Positions 1 to 5,144 of a DNA stretch of 8,629 bases are shown here, in pieces. The notes below the pieces were generated by a model. It was not told the origin of the DNA. It searched no databases and saw only the letters and a program-made list of their open reading frames with translations. The stretch spans positions 1-8,629 of the forward strand of contig DATHDH010000193.1 in assembly GCA_035319145.1 (NCBI GenBank), in the 5' to 3' direction. This DNA is from JAAYUK01 sp035319145. Lineage in GTDB: Bacteria > Nitrospirota > Thermodesulfovibrionia > Thermodesulfovibrionales > Dissulfurispiraceae. A program made the position numbers and the translations under genes. Position 1 is the stretch's first letter; every line of letters starts with the position of its first letter.

Positions 1-189
1 GCCGGCCTTGTTGATCTGCTCCTTCAGCATCAGGGCAGTGTTCTTCTCCGGTTCGCCGAGAAATGACGCGGGTCCGGTTACCGAGAATATCGCGCCGATC
101 TTGATCGGTTCCTGAGCATCGGCGAAACCGACCGTAAAGCATACAAACAACGTTACAGTAAAGATTGCACATAGTGTAATTCGTTGCAC
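1..189 (-). CDS. Branched-chain/aromatic amino-acid ABC transporter substrate-binding protein, N-terminal part (LivJ/LivK type), partial
   Basis: The reading frame starts at a GTG at 187-189 and runs off the left edge, giving 63 residues. Residues 1-25 form a signal peptide: a hydrophobic stretch (LCAIFTVTLFVCFTVGF) followed by a likely cleavage site after ADA. The mature part begins EPIKIGAIFSVTGPASFLG, the opening strand and loop of the periplasmic-binding-protein type 1 family that serves Liv/Urt ABC importers. A strong Shine-Dalgarno (AAAGGAGG on the minus strand, 197-204) sits 7 bases before the GTG, which fixes the start. The protein would capture a small amino acid or carboxylate in the periplasm and pass it to a membrane permease, whose genes probably lie further left. 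It is divergent from the IOR/ligase operon, which suggests it imports that pathway's substrate; this is inference. The exact ligand cannot be read from the N-terminus. Confidence 0.85.
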   Translation of the reverse strand, partial: MQRITLCAIFTVTLFVCFTVGFADAQEPIKIGAIFSVTGPASFLGEPEKNTALMLKEQINKAG

Positions 190-266
190 GTTGAAGCCTC
201 CTTTGCCGAGTAGTCACGAAGGATAAATCTCCGATATCAGACGGTTAAAGCGGCGGAAAGTGGATA

Positions 267-296
267 ATGATACCAGATTTCACGGACGGAAAACAA
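267..296 (-). promoter_or_regulatory. Candidate sigma-70 promoter for the Liv-type binding-protein gene
   Basis: On the minus strand there is TTGTTT (291-296), an 18-base spacer, then TATCAT (267-272) preceded by TGG, which makes an extended -10 element. Transcription would start near 260 and leave a leader of about 70 bases before the GTG at 189. The call rests on consensus matching by eye. Confidence 0.35.
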
Positions 297-353
297 ACTC
301 ATGCGGCCTCGCCTGCTCCCGATTCATAGGCCTTCTGCAGCGCCGCCTTGTTT

Positions 354-383
354 TTGCAGAAGCAAAAAGGACTGTGATACAAT
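354..383 (+). promoter_or_regulatory. Candidate sigma-70 promoter for the iorB-paaK-ACT operon
   Basis: TTGCAG (354-359) is followed by an 18-base spacer and TACAAT (378-383). The -10 box is preceded by TGA (375-377), giving an extended -10 motif. The start would fall near 390, about 25 bases before the iorB ATG at 416. This also argues against the longer reading frame opening at 260. The -35 match is only partial. Confidence 0.45.
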
Positions 384-415
384 CGAATACTTCTTCAGCA
401 CTCAGGAAGGAATGC

Positions 416-997
416 ATGTCTATTACGAGCGTCCTTTTTTCCGGTGTCGGCGGGCAAGGAATCATTCTGGCGAGCAAAGTCGTGGGACGTGCCGCCTTTA
501 TATCGGGGCTCGATGTGAAAGAGAGCGAACTGCACGGCATGGCCCAGCGCGGTGGCAGCGTCATCAGCCACGTGCGTTTCGGGAAAACGGTCCACTCTCC
601 GCTCATCCCACGCGGCAAGGCGGACTTCTATCTTGCCCTCGAGGAGCTTGAAGGGATTCGCTATCGACCTCTTTTGAAGCCCGGCGCGAGGGTTGTTTTG
701 AATTGCAAACAGGTGATTCCATCCACGGTGAACGCCGAAAGACCGTATCCAACCGATGTCCGGCGCCGTCTTGAAGAGCATGGCTTCAATGTTGTCGCGA
801 TCGACGCATCGGAAATCGCCAGGGCAGTCGGCAATATGAAGGTCGAAAATATCGTCCTGGTTGGTGCGCTTTCGGTCTTTATGGATTTTCCGGTCGAGAC
901 CTGGGAACAGGTAATTCGCAAACTTGTTCCCGAACGGTATGTCGATGTCAATCTGTCGGCATTTCGGGCGGGCCGCGAGGCTGCCGGACAGGTGTGA
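416..997 (+). CDS. iorB: Indolepyruvate:ferredoxin oxidoreductase, beta (gamma-domain) subunit
   Basis: This is the small subunit of the cytoplasmic enzyme that oxidatively decarboxylates arylpyruvates with CoA to aryl-acetyl-CoA, CO2 and reduced ferredoxin. The 193-residue product has the glycine-rich GVGGQGI motif near its start (residues 10-16) and the family signature KESELHGMAQRGGSV (35-49), as expected for the pyruvate/ketoisovalerate oxidoreductase catalytic (POR gamma) domain. The length is normal for IorB. The frame stays open back to 260, but I chose ATG 416: AGGAAGGA lies just upstream at 404-411, the family signature starts there, and the 52 extra residues look like no known domain. 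The stop TGA overlaps the ATG of the next gene (shared A at 997), so translation is probably coupled. Unusually, no iorA lies upstream; the iorA in this window is about 4 kb away on the other strand. Confidence 0.93.
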   Translation: MSITSVLFSGVGGQGIILASKVVGRAAFISGLDVKESELHGMAQRGGSVISHVRFGKTVHSPLIPRGKADFYLALEELEGIRYRPLLKPGARVVLNCKQVIPSTVNAERPYPTDVRRRLEEHGFNVVAIDASEIARAVGNMKVENIVLVGALSVFMDFPVETWEQVIRKLVPERYVDVNLSAFRAGREAAGQV

Positions 998-2301
998 TGA
1001 GCAGACCGCGCTTCTGGCAGAAAGATATCGAAACAATAGGGCGGCGGGCGCTTGAGGAACTCCAGCTGAAGCGGCTCCGCCTGAGTTTTTCCCGGCTGTA
1101 TCGCTCTGTGCCGACATTTCGCCGGAAGTGTCTCGAATCCGGCCTGAAACCGTCCGATATTCGGACCCTAAAAGACCTTGCGAAAATACCGTTTACGACT
1201 GCCGAGGATTTGAAGGCAGGATATCCTGAGGGACTCCTCACGGTTCCTAAGAATAAGGCGGTCCGGCTCCATACCTCCAGCGGCACGACCGGCAAACCCA
1301 AAGCGATTTTCTTTACGCGACGCGACGTGAATCAGGCCGCCGAACTTCTGGCGCGCTGCCTGACGATGACCGGTACAGGGGATGGCGATGTCCTTCAGAA
1401 CATGATGACGTACGGACTATTTACGGGCGCTCTTGTCATGCATTATGGCGCTGAAAAGGTCGGTGCGCTTGTGATTCCGGCGGGACCGGGCAACACCGAA
1501 CGGCAGGTTGCGCTTATGCAGGATTTCGGGACAACCGCAGTGCATATTCTGCCGAGCTATGCGCTTTATATCGCCACTTATATGCAGCAGCGCGGCATGG
1601 ACCCGCGCAAGGACCTCTCGCTGCAGCGTGCCTATATGGGAGCTGAACCGTATTCGGAGAAATCGCGGCAGAAGATCGAGAAACTCTTCGGCATTGATGT
1701 ATACAATTGTTATGGCCTGACCGAAATGAACGGGCCGGGTGTCGCTTTCGAATGCATGCAGAAGGACGGCCTGCATCTCTGGGAGGACAATTACCTTATG
1801 GAAATTGTTGACCCTGCGACTGGTGCACCGCTTCCGGAAGGTGAGCAGGGCGAACTGGTGCTCACGACGCTCTGCCGCGAGGCGATGCCGATTATGCGCT
1901 ATCGCACGAGGGATATCACGAGGATTCTCTCCGGCAAATGTGCGTGCGGACGCACGCATCGCCGCATCTCAAGAATCCTCGGACGTTCCGACGACATGTT
2001 TATCGTCCGCGGAGTGAATGTCTTTCCGCAGCAGATTGAGCAGGTCCTCATGGGAGTGCGGGGCGTTGCGCAGAACTACCAGATCGTCCTTGAATCGCTC
2101 GATGAACTTACGATCCGGGTCGAGATATCCCGCGATCTCTTCGACGGCAACATTGAACACCTGCTGACCATCAAGAACGAGATCGTCGAAAAGGTTCGCT
2201 CTGCCGTTCTCGTCAGGCCGAATGTGGAATTGCTGGAACCGGGAACGCTGCCGCTCCCGGAAGGCAAGGCTAAACGTGTCATCGATAAACGCACACTTTA
2301 A
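997..2301 (+). CDS. paaK: Phenylacetate-CoA ligase family enzyme (AMP-forming), copy 1
   Basis: The product is a 434-residue cytoplasmic adenylate-forming ligase that activates an aryl-acetate (phenylacetate, indoleacetate or similar) with ATP and CoA. Length and motifs match PaaK throughout: P-loop TSSGTTGK (residues 93-100), YGLTEMNGPGVA (239-250), RTRD (303-306), hinge-region GRSDDM (329-334) and the C-terminal EGKAKRVID with the conserved lysines (about 424 and 426). Cys253, His260, Cys315 and Cys317 form the C...H...CxC pattern that some PaaK structures use for a bound metal; metal binding here is inferred. The start is ATG 997, overlapping the iorB stop; a GTG at 994 would add one residue. 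The gene sits between iorB and an ACT-domain gene. iorB next to paaK is a familiar arrangement, consistent with interconverting arylpyruvate, aryl-acetyl-CoA and aryl-acetate. Exact substrate preference cannot be read from sequence. Confidence 0.92.
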   Translation: MSRPRFWQKDIETIGRRALEELQLKRLRLSFSRLYRSVPTFRRKCLESGLKPSDIRTLKDLAKIPFTTAEDLKAGYPEGLLTVPKNKAVRLHTSSGTTGKPKAIFFTRRDVNQAAELLARCLTMTGTGDGDVLQNMMTYGLFTGALVMHYGAEKVGALVIPAGPGNTERQVALMQDFGTTAVHILPSYALYIATYMQQRGMDPRKDLSLQRAYMGAEPYSEKSRQKIEKLFGIDVYNCYGLTEMNGPGVAFECMQKDGLHLWEDNYLMEIVDPATGAPLPEGEQGELVLTTLCREAMPIMRYRTRDITRILSGKCACGRTHRRISRILGRSDDMFIVRGVNVFPQQIEQVLMGVRGVAQNYQIVLESLDELTIRVEISRDLFDGNIEHLLTIKNEIVEKVRSAVLVRPNVELLEPGTLPLPEGKAKRVIDKRTL

Positions 2302-2320
2302 AGCCGTGGAGGGATTCTCG

Positions 2321-2752
2321 ATGGAGAAGGTGCAGCAGCTTTCGATCTTCGCTGAAAACAAGCCGGGACGATTAGAGAAGGTTACGCGCGTGCTCGGAGA
2401 AAACAACATTAATATTCTTGCCACGGCGATTGTGAGTACGAACGGCTTCGGCGTCATCAAATTCATGGTCGACAGATGTGAACCTGCCCTTCAAAAGCTT
2501 CGGGAAGCGGGCTTTACCGTCTCGCTCAGCGAAGTGCTTGCAATTGAAATGAAAGACAAACCGGGGGGACTGCATGATGTTGTGCGCATCCTTTCGGAGC
2601 GCGGGGTCAATATCGAAAACGCCTCTGTTTATGTTGCAGAATCCCGCAAGCGTGCCTATCTGCTTGTCGAGGTTAAAGACATCGACAAGGCGAGGCAATT
2701 GCTAAGCGGCGCGGGACTGATATTCCTGGGCGCCAAACGATCGGTCAAGTAA
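2321..2752 (+). CDS. Tandem ACT-domain protein, copy 1 (putative amino-acid sensor)
   Basis: This 143-residue soluble protein consists of two ACT domains and nothing else. The first covers about residues 4-70 (LSIFAENKPGRLEKV, with the ligand-loop Gly16). The second covers about 71-140 (AIEMKDKPGGLHDVVRIL, Gly82-Gly83). ACT domains bind amino acids at domain interfaces and act allosterically. Stand-alone double-ACT proteins are often encoded beside PaaK-type ligases, but their partner is unknown. The frame extends back to 2222 inside paaK; I chose ATG 2321 because GGAGGG (2308-2313) lies 7 bases upstream and the ACT fold begins at once. The gene follows the paaK stop by 19 bases and precedes the second ligase by 10. 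Regulation of the adjacent ligase, or of IOR, by an aromatic or branched amino acid is inference. Confidence 0.88.
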   Translation: MEKVQQLSIFAENKPGRLEKVTRVLGENNINILATAIVSTNGFGVIKFMVDRCEPALQKLREAGFTVSLSEVLAIEMKDKPGGLHDVVRILSERGVNIENASVYVAESRKRAYLLVEVKDIDKARQLLSGAGLIFLGAKRSVK

Positions 2753-2762
2753 GAGGGTACGT

Positions 2763-4079
2763 ATGAAAAAAGAGAGCCGCTTATTCTGGAACAGGTATGT
2801 TGAATGCATGCCGCAAGGGGAAATCAGAAGGTTGCAGATCGAACGGCTGCACCATGTCGTGAAGCGCGCGCATGATGCTGTGCCTTACTATCGGAAGAGT
2901 TTCGCTGCCGCAAAGCTGAAACCTGACGACATTAAGACGCTCGACGACATCCGACGGATACCGTTTTTGACGAAGACCGAACTTCGCGAGGGATATCCGT
3001 TCGGCATGTTTGCGGTCCCGATGGAGAATATCGTCGAGGTGCACACCTCGTCCGGCACAACAGGCAAGCCGGTTGTGGCGGGGTATACGCGCGGCGACAT
3101 CGACCTCTGGAGCGAAGTGATGGCGCGGGCCCTTACTATGGCAGGCGCTACCGAAAAGAGCATTATCCAGAACGGTTACGGCTATGGCCTCTTTACTGGA
3201 GGCATGGGCGTTCATTACGGCTCCCATCGGATCGGAGCAACGGTCGTGCCGATTTCAGCCGGGAACACGAAGCGCCAAATCGATCTCATGGTCGATTTCC
3301 AGACGACGCTCATCACCTGTACCCCCTCATATGCATTATATCTGGCGGAAGTCGCCGAGGAAGAGGGCATCAGCCTCAAGAAGATCGCCCTGAAATCCGG
3401 ATGTTTTGGCGCTGAAATGTGGACCGAAAAAATTCGCGATGAGATCGAGCGCCGCTTCAATATTCTTGCGCTGAACATCTATGGTCTTACCGAAATTATC
3501 GGTCCCGGCGTCGCCCATGAATGCCCCGCCAAGTGCGGGCTTCATATCTTCGAAGACCACTTTTATCCCGAAGTAATATCTCCGGATACGCTCGAACCGT
3601 TGCCTGACGGGCAGAAGGGCGAGCTTGTCCTGACCACATTGACGCGCGAAGGAATGCCGATGCTGAGGTTCAGGACCCGCGACATCACTGCATTGCATCG
3701 CGAACCGTGCAAATGCGGACGCACTTTGGTCCGTATGGAGCGTATCACCGGCAGAAGCGATGATATGCTGAAGATCCGCGGCGTGATCGTTTTCCCATAC
3801 CAGATCGAGAAGGCCATCTTTGAAATGAAAGGGATTGAGCCGCACTATCAGATTATCGTCACGCGCGAACACCATCTCGACGAGCTGGAAATACAGGTTG
3901 AAATGTCGAAGAAGCTTTTTTCCGATGAGATTCGAAAAATCGAGGAATTGCGCAGAAAGATCGAAAAGCATGTTGAAGAGGCGGTCGGTCTTCGCGCGAA
4001 GGTTTCGCTGGTTGAACCCAAGAGCCTGCCGCGCAGCGAAGGCAAAGCGAAACGCGTTATCGACAAGCGTCAACTGTAA
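2763..4079 (+). CDS. Phenylacetate-CoA ligase family enzyme (AMP-forming), copy 2
   Basis: This second 438-residue PaaK-family ligase is clearly paralogous to the first copy; by eye about half the residues match. The catalytic elements are intact: TSSGTTGK (95-102), YGLTE (240-244), RTRD (304-307), GRSDDM (330-335) and EGKAKRVID near the C-terminus (Lys428, Lys430). The possible metal ligands are kept (Cys254, His261, Cys316, Cys318), and an extra Cys258 is present. It differs beside the active site: the Met-Asn after YGLTE in copy 1 is Ile-Ile here (245-246), and the following FEC is HEC, so a different acid substrate is likely. ATG 2763 has GAGGG (2753-2757) 5 bases upstream, directly after the previous stop. 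It might activate a second aryl-acetate or a branched-chain acid made by IOR; that is inference. I leave the symbol empty because substrate identity is uncertain. Confidence 0.9.
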   Translation: MKKESRLFWNRYVECMPQGEIRRLQIERLHHVVKRAHDAVPYYRKSFAAAKLKPDDIKTLDDIRRIPFLTKTELREGYPFGMFAVPMENIVEVHTSSGTTGKPVVAGYTRGDIDLWSEVMARALTMAGATEKSIIQNGYGYGLFTGGMGVHYGSHRIGATVVPISAGNTKRQIDLMVDFQTTLITCTPSYALYLAEVAEEEGISLKKIALKSGCFGAEMWTEKIRDEIERRFNILALNIYGLTEIIGPGVAHECPAKCGLHIFEDHFYPEVISPDTLEPLPDGQKGELVLTTLTREGMPMLRFRTRDITALHREPCKCGRTLVRMERITGRSDDMLKIRGVIVFPYQIEKAIFEMKGIEPHYQIIVTREHHLDELEIQVEMSKKLFSDEIRKIEELRRKIEKHVEEAVGLRAKVSLVEPKSLPRSEGKAKRVIDKRQL

Positions 4080-4093
4080 GAAGGAGAGCGCGC

Positions 4094-4525
4094 ATGAAAG
4101 TCAAACAGATATCAGTTTTTCTGGAAAACCGGAAGGGACGGCTCTATGAGGTGCTGAATGTGCTTGCCACAGAGCAGGTCAATATTCGCGCGCTGTCCAT
4201 TGCGGATACCACCGATTTCGGGATTCTGAGGCTCATTGTGCCGGATCCGGACGCGGCCAAAAAGGTGCTCGAAAAGAGCGGCTTTACGGTAAAAGAGAAT
4301 AATGTCATCGCAATTGAAGTGCCTGATCGTCCGGGAGGGCTGGCTTCTGTCCTGAGAGCCCTGCAAGAAGCAGATGTCAATGTCGAATATCTTTACGCGT
4401 TTGTGGCGAAGAGCAACAAAGAGGCTATTGTCGTCATCCGCACCGAAAACAATGACAATGCCCTCAAGGCGTTGAAGAAAGGTGCGGTCAGAGTGCTCGC
4501 CCCCGAAGAGTTGTACAGCCTGTAA
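4094..4525 (+). CDS. Tandem ACT-domain protein, copy 2 (putative amino-acid sensor)
   Basis: This is another 143-residue protein made of two ACT domains, the same length as copy 1. The first domain starts QISVFLENRKGRLYEV (Gly15 in the ligand loop) and the second VIAIEVPDRPGGLASVL (Gly81-Gly82). It ends in VLAPEELYSL. Copy 1 instead ends in a short basic tail, so the two proteins differ at their C-termini as well as in ligand-loop residues (ENKPG against ENRKG). ATG 4094 is preceded by AAGGAG (4081-4086) at 7 bases, 14 bases after the second ligase stops. It is the last gene of the operon; a terminator follows about 20 bases later. The repeated order ligase then ACT suggests each sensor belongs with the ligase before it. 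No enzyme activity is expected from the fold. Confidence 0.88.
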   Translation: MKVKQISVFLENRKGRLYEVLNVLATEQVNIRALSIADTTDFGILRLIVPDPDAAKKVLEKSGFTVKENNVIAIEVPDRPGGLASVLRALQEADVNVEYLYAFVAKSNKEAIVVIRTENNDNALKALKKGAVRVLAPEELYSL

Positions 4526-4530
4526 TTTTA

Positions 4531-4579
4531 TCAATCAAAGCAGCGGAAGGCCCTCCGTGCGGAGGGCTTTCTTGATTGA
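4531..4579 (+). terminator. Intrinsic terminator after the iorB-paaK-ACT operon
   Basis: An 8-bp GC-rich stem (GCCCTCCG at 4550-4557 with CGGAGGGC at 4560-4567) is extended by A-T and G-T pairs from AAG (4547-4549) to TTT (4568-4570) and followed by a short pyrimidine run (CTTTCTT). Outside it lies a further perfect 8-bp inverted repeat, TCAATCAA (4531-4538) with TTGATTGA (4572-4579), so the whole element can fold as one long interrupted hairpin. It lies 6 bases after the last ACT stop codon. Confidence 0.78.
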
Positions 4580-4633
4580 TTCGACTTCAATTGCCTCCCG
4601 TTAAACCATTTCGGCCATCTGTGAATCAATGCC

Positions 4634-4639
4634 TATAAT
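4634..4639 (+). promoter_or_regulatory. Candidate -10 box for the small secreted protein gene
   Basis: A perfect TATAAT sits at 4634-4639, about 60 bases before the ATG at 4699 and downstream of the operon terminator. No good TTGACA-like -35 is seen at 16-18 bases, so the promoter may be activator-dependent or use another sigma factor. Short inverted repeats surround and overlap the box (4623-4630 and 4637-4644). Confidence 0.45.
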
Positions 4640-4698
4640 TGAAGGCTCGTATTCACGGTCGCATGCGCGAACCGAATCAGGAAACAGAGGAGTGGGTC

Positions 4699-5034
4699 AT
4701 GATGAAGAAGGCAATCGCAACGGCAGTAGCGGCGGTATTTGTATTCGGCACTATCGGGACCGGCTTTGCGGCATCGACCGACACGCCGAGGGTGGATCAG
4801 CGCCAGATCAACCAGCAGCAGCGCATTGATCAGGGCGTGCAGAGCGGACAGCTCACCGAGAAGGAGACTGCGCGCCTGAATGCGCAGCAGAAGCGCATCG
4901 CAGACCGCGAGGCGAGAATGAAGTCGGATGGCAAGGTCACGGCGCGGGAACGAGCACGTCTGCATCGCCAGCAAGATCGCTCGTCACCAAACATTTACAA
5001 GCAGAAGCACGACCGTCAGCGCACAGCGGAGTAA
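4699..5034 (+). CDS. Small secreted protein of unknown function with a two-fold internal repeat
   Basis: The 111-residue product has a clear signal peptide (MMKKAIATAVAAVFVFGTIG, then TGFAA; likely cleavage near residue 25). The mature part is very polar and rich in Gln, Arg and Lys. It opens TPRVDQRQINQQQRIDQG, then carries two copies of one motif: SGQLTEKETARLNAQQKRI (49-67) and DGKVTARERARLHRQQDRS (77-95), 28 residues apart. It ends with a basic IYKQKHDRQ segment. From memory, similar short exported proteins with VDQR, a G-x-[LV]-T-x-x-E-x-x-RL repeat and an I-Y-x-x-KH end occur in various proteobacteria and relatives, without known function. The frame opens earlier at 4639, but AGAGGAG (4686-4692) and the signal peptide point to ATG 4699 (or 4702). 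It has its own -10 box and lies between two terminators or structured spacers, so it is probably monocistronic. Confidence 0.8.
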   Translation: MMKKAIATAVAAVFVFGTIGTGFAASTDTPRVDQRQINQQQRIDQGVQSGQLTEKETARLNAQQKRIADREARMKSDGKVTARERARLHRQQDRSSPNIYKQKHDRQRTAE

Positions 5035-5057
5035 AGCCTTTTTGCGTATTATTCATG

Positions 5058-5122
5058 GCCGGTGCGGGATATCCGCGCAAGCGAGCCGAAGAGCCTTTGT
5101 GCTGCGGGCAGTCCGCGCCGGC
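5058..5122 (+). other. Structured spacer between the convergent secreted-protein and iorA genes
   Basis: The 110-base gap holds a 10-bp pairing, GCCGGTGCGG (5058-5067) with CCGCGCCGGC (5113-5122; one G-T pair), enclosing about 45 bases. Each arm can alternatively form a small local hairpin (GCGG 5064-5067 with CCGC 5073-5076; GCGG 5104-5107 with CCGC 5113-5116). No T tract follows, so it is not a standard terminator, but it may slow or end transcription from either side. Confidence 0.3.
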
Positions 5123-5144
5123 GATTCTCGAGAGATTCACGGAA

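Noticed and set aside
260..415. N-terminal extension of iorB by 52 residues from ATG 260
   Set aside because: It has no recognisable domain, lies upstream of the best promoter, and a good ribosome site plus the family signature place the start at 416.
190..415. Possible remnant of the missing IorA ferredoxin domain upstream of iorB
   Set aside because: No CxxCxxC spacing appears in any frame; scattered cysteines in an overlapping frame do not match.
395..1117. 240-codon minus-strand frame across iorB and paaK-1
   Set aside because: It is antisense to two clear genes with no family signature or ribosome site.
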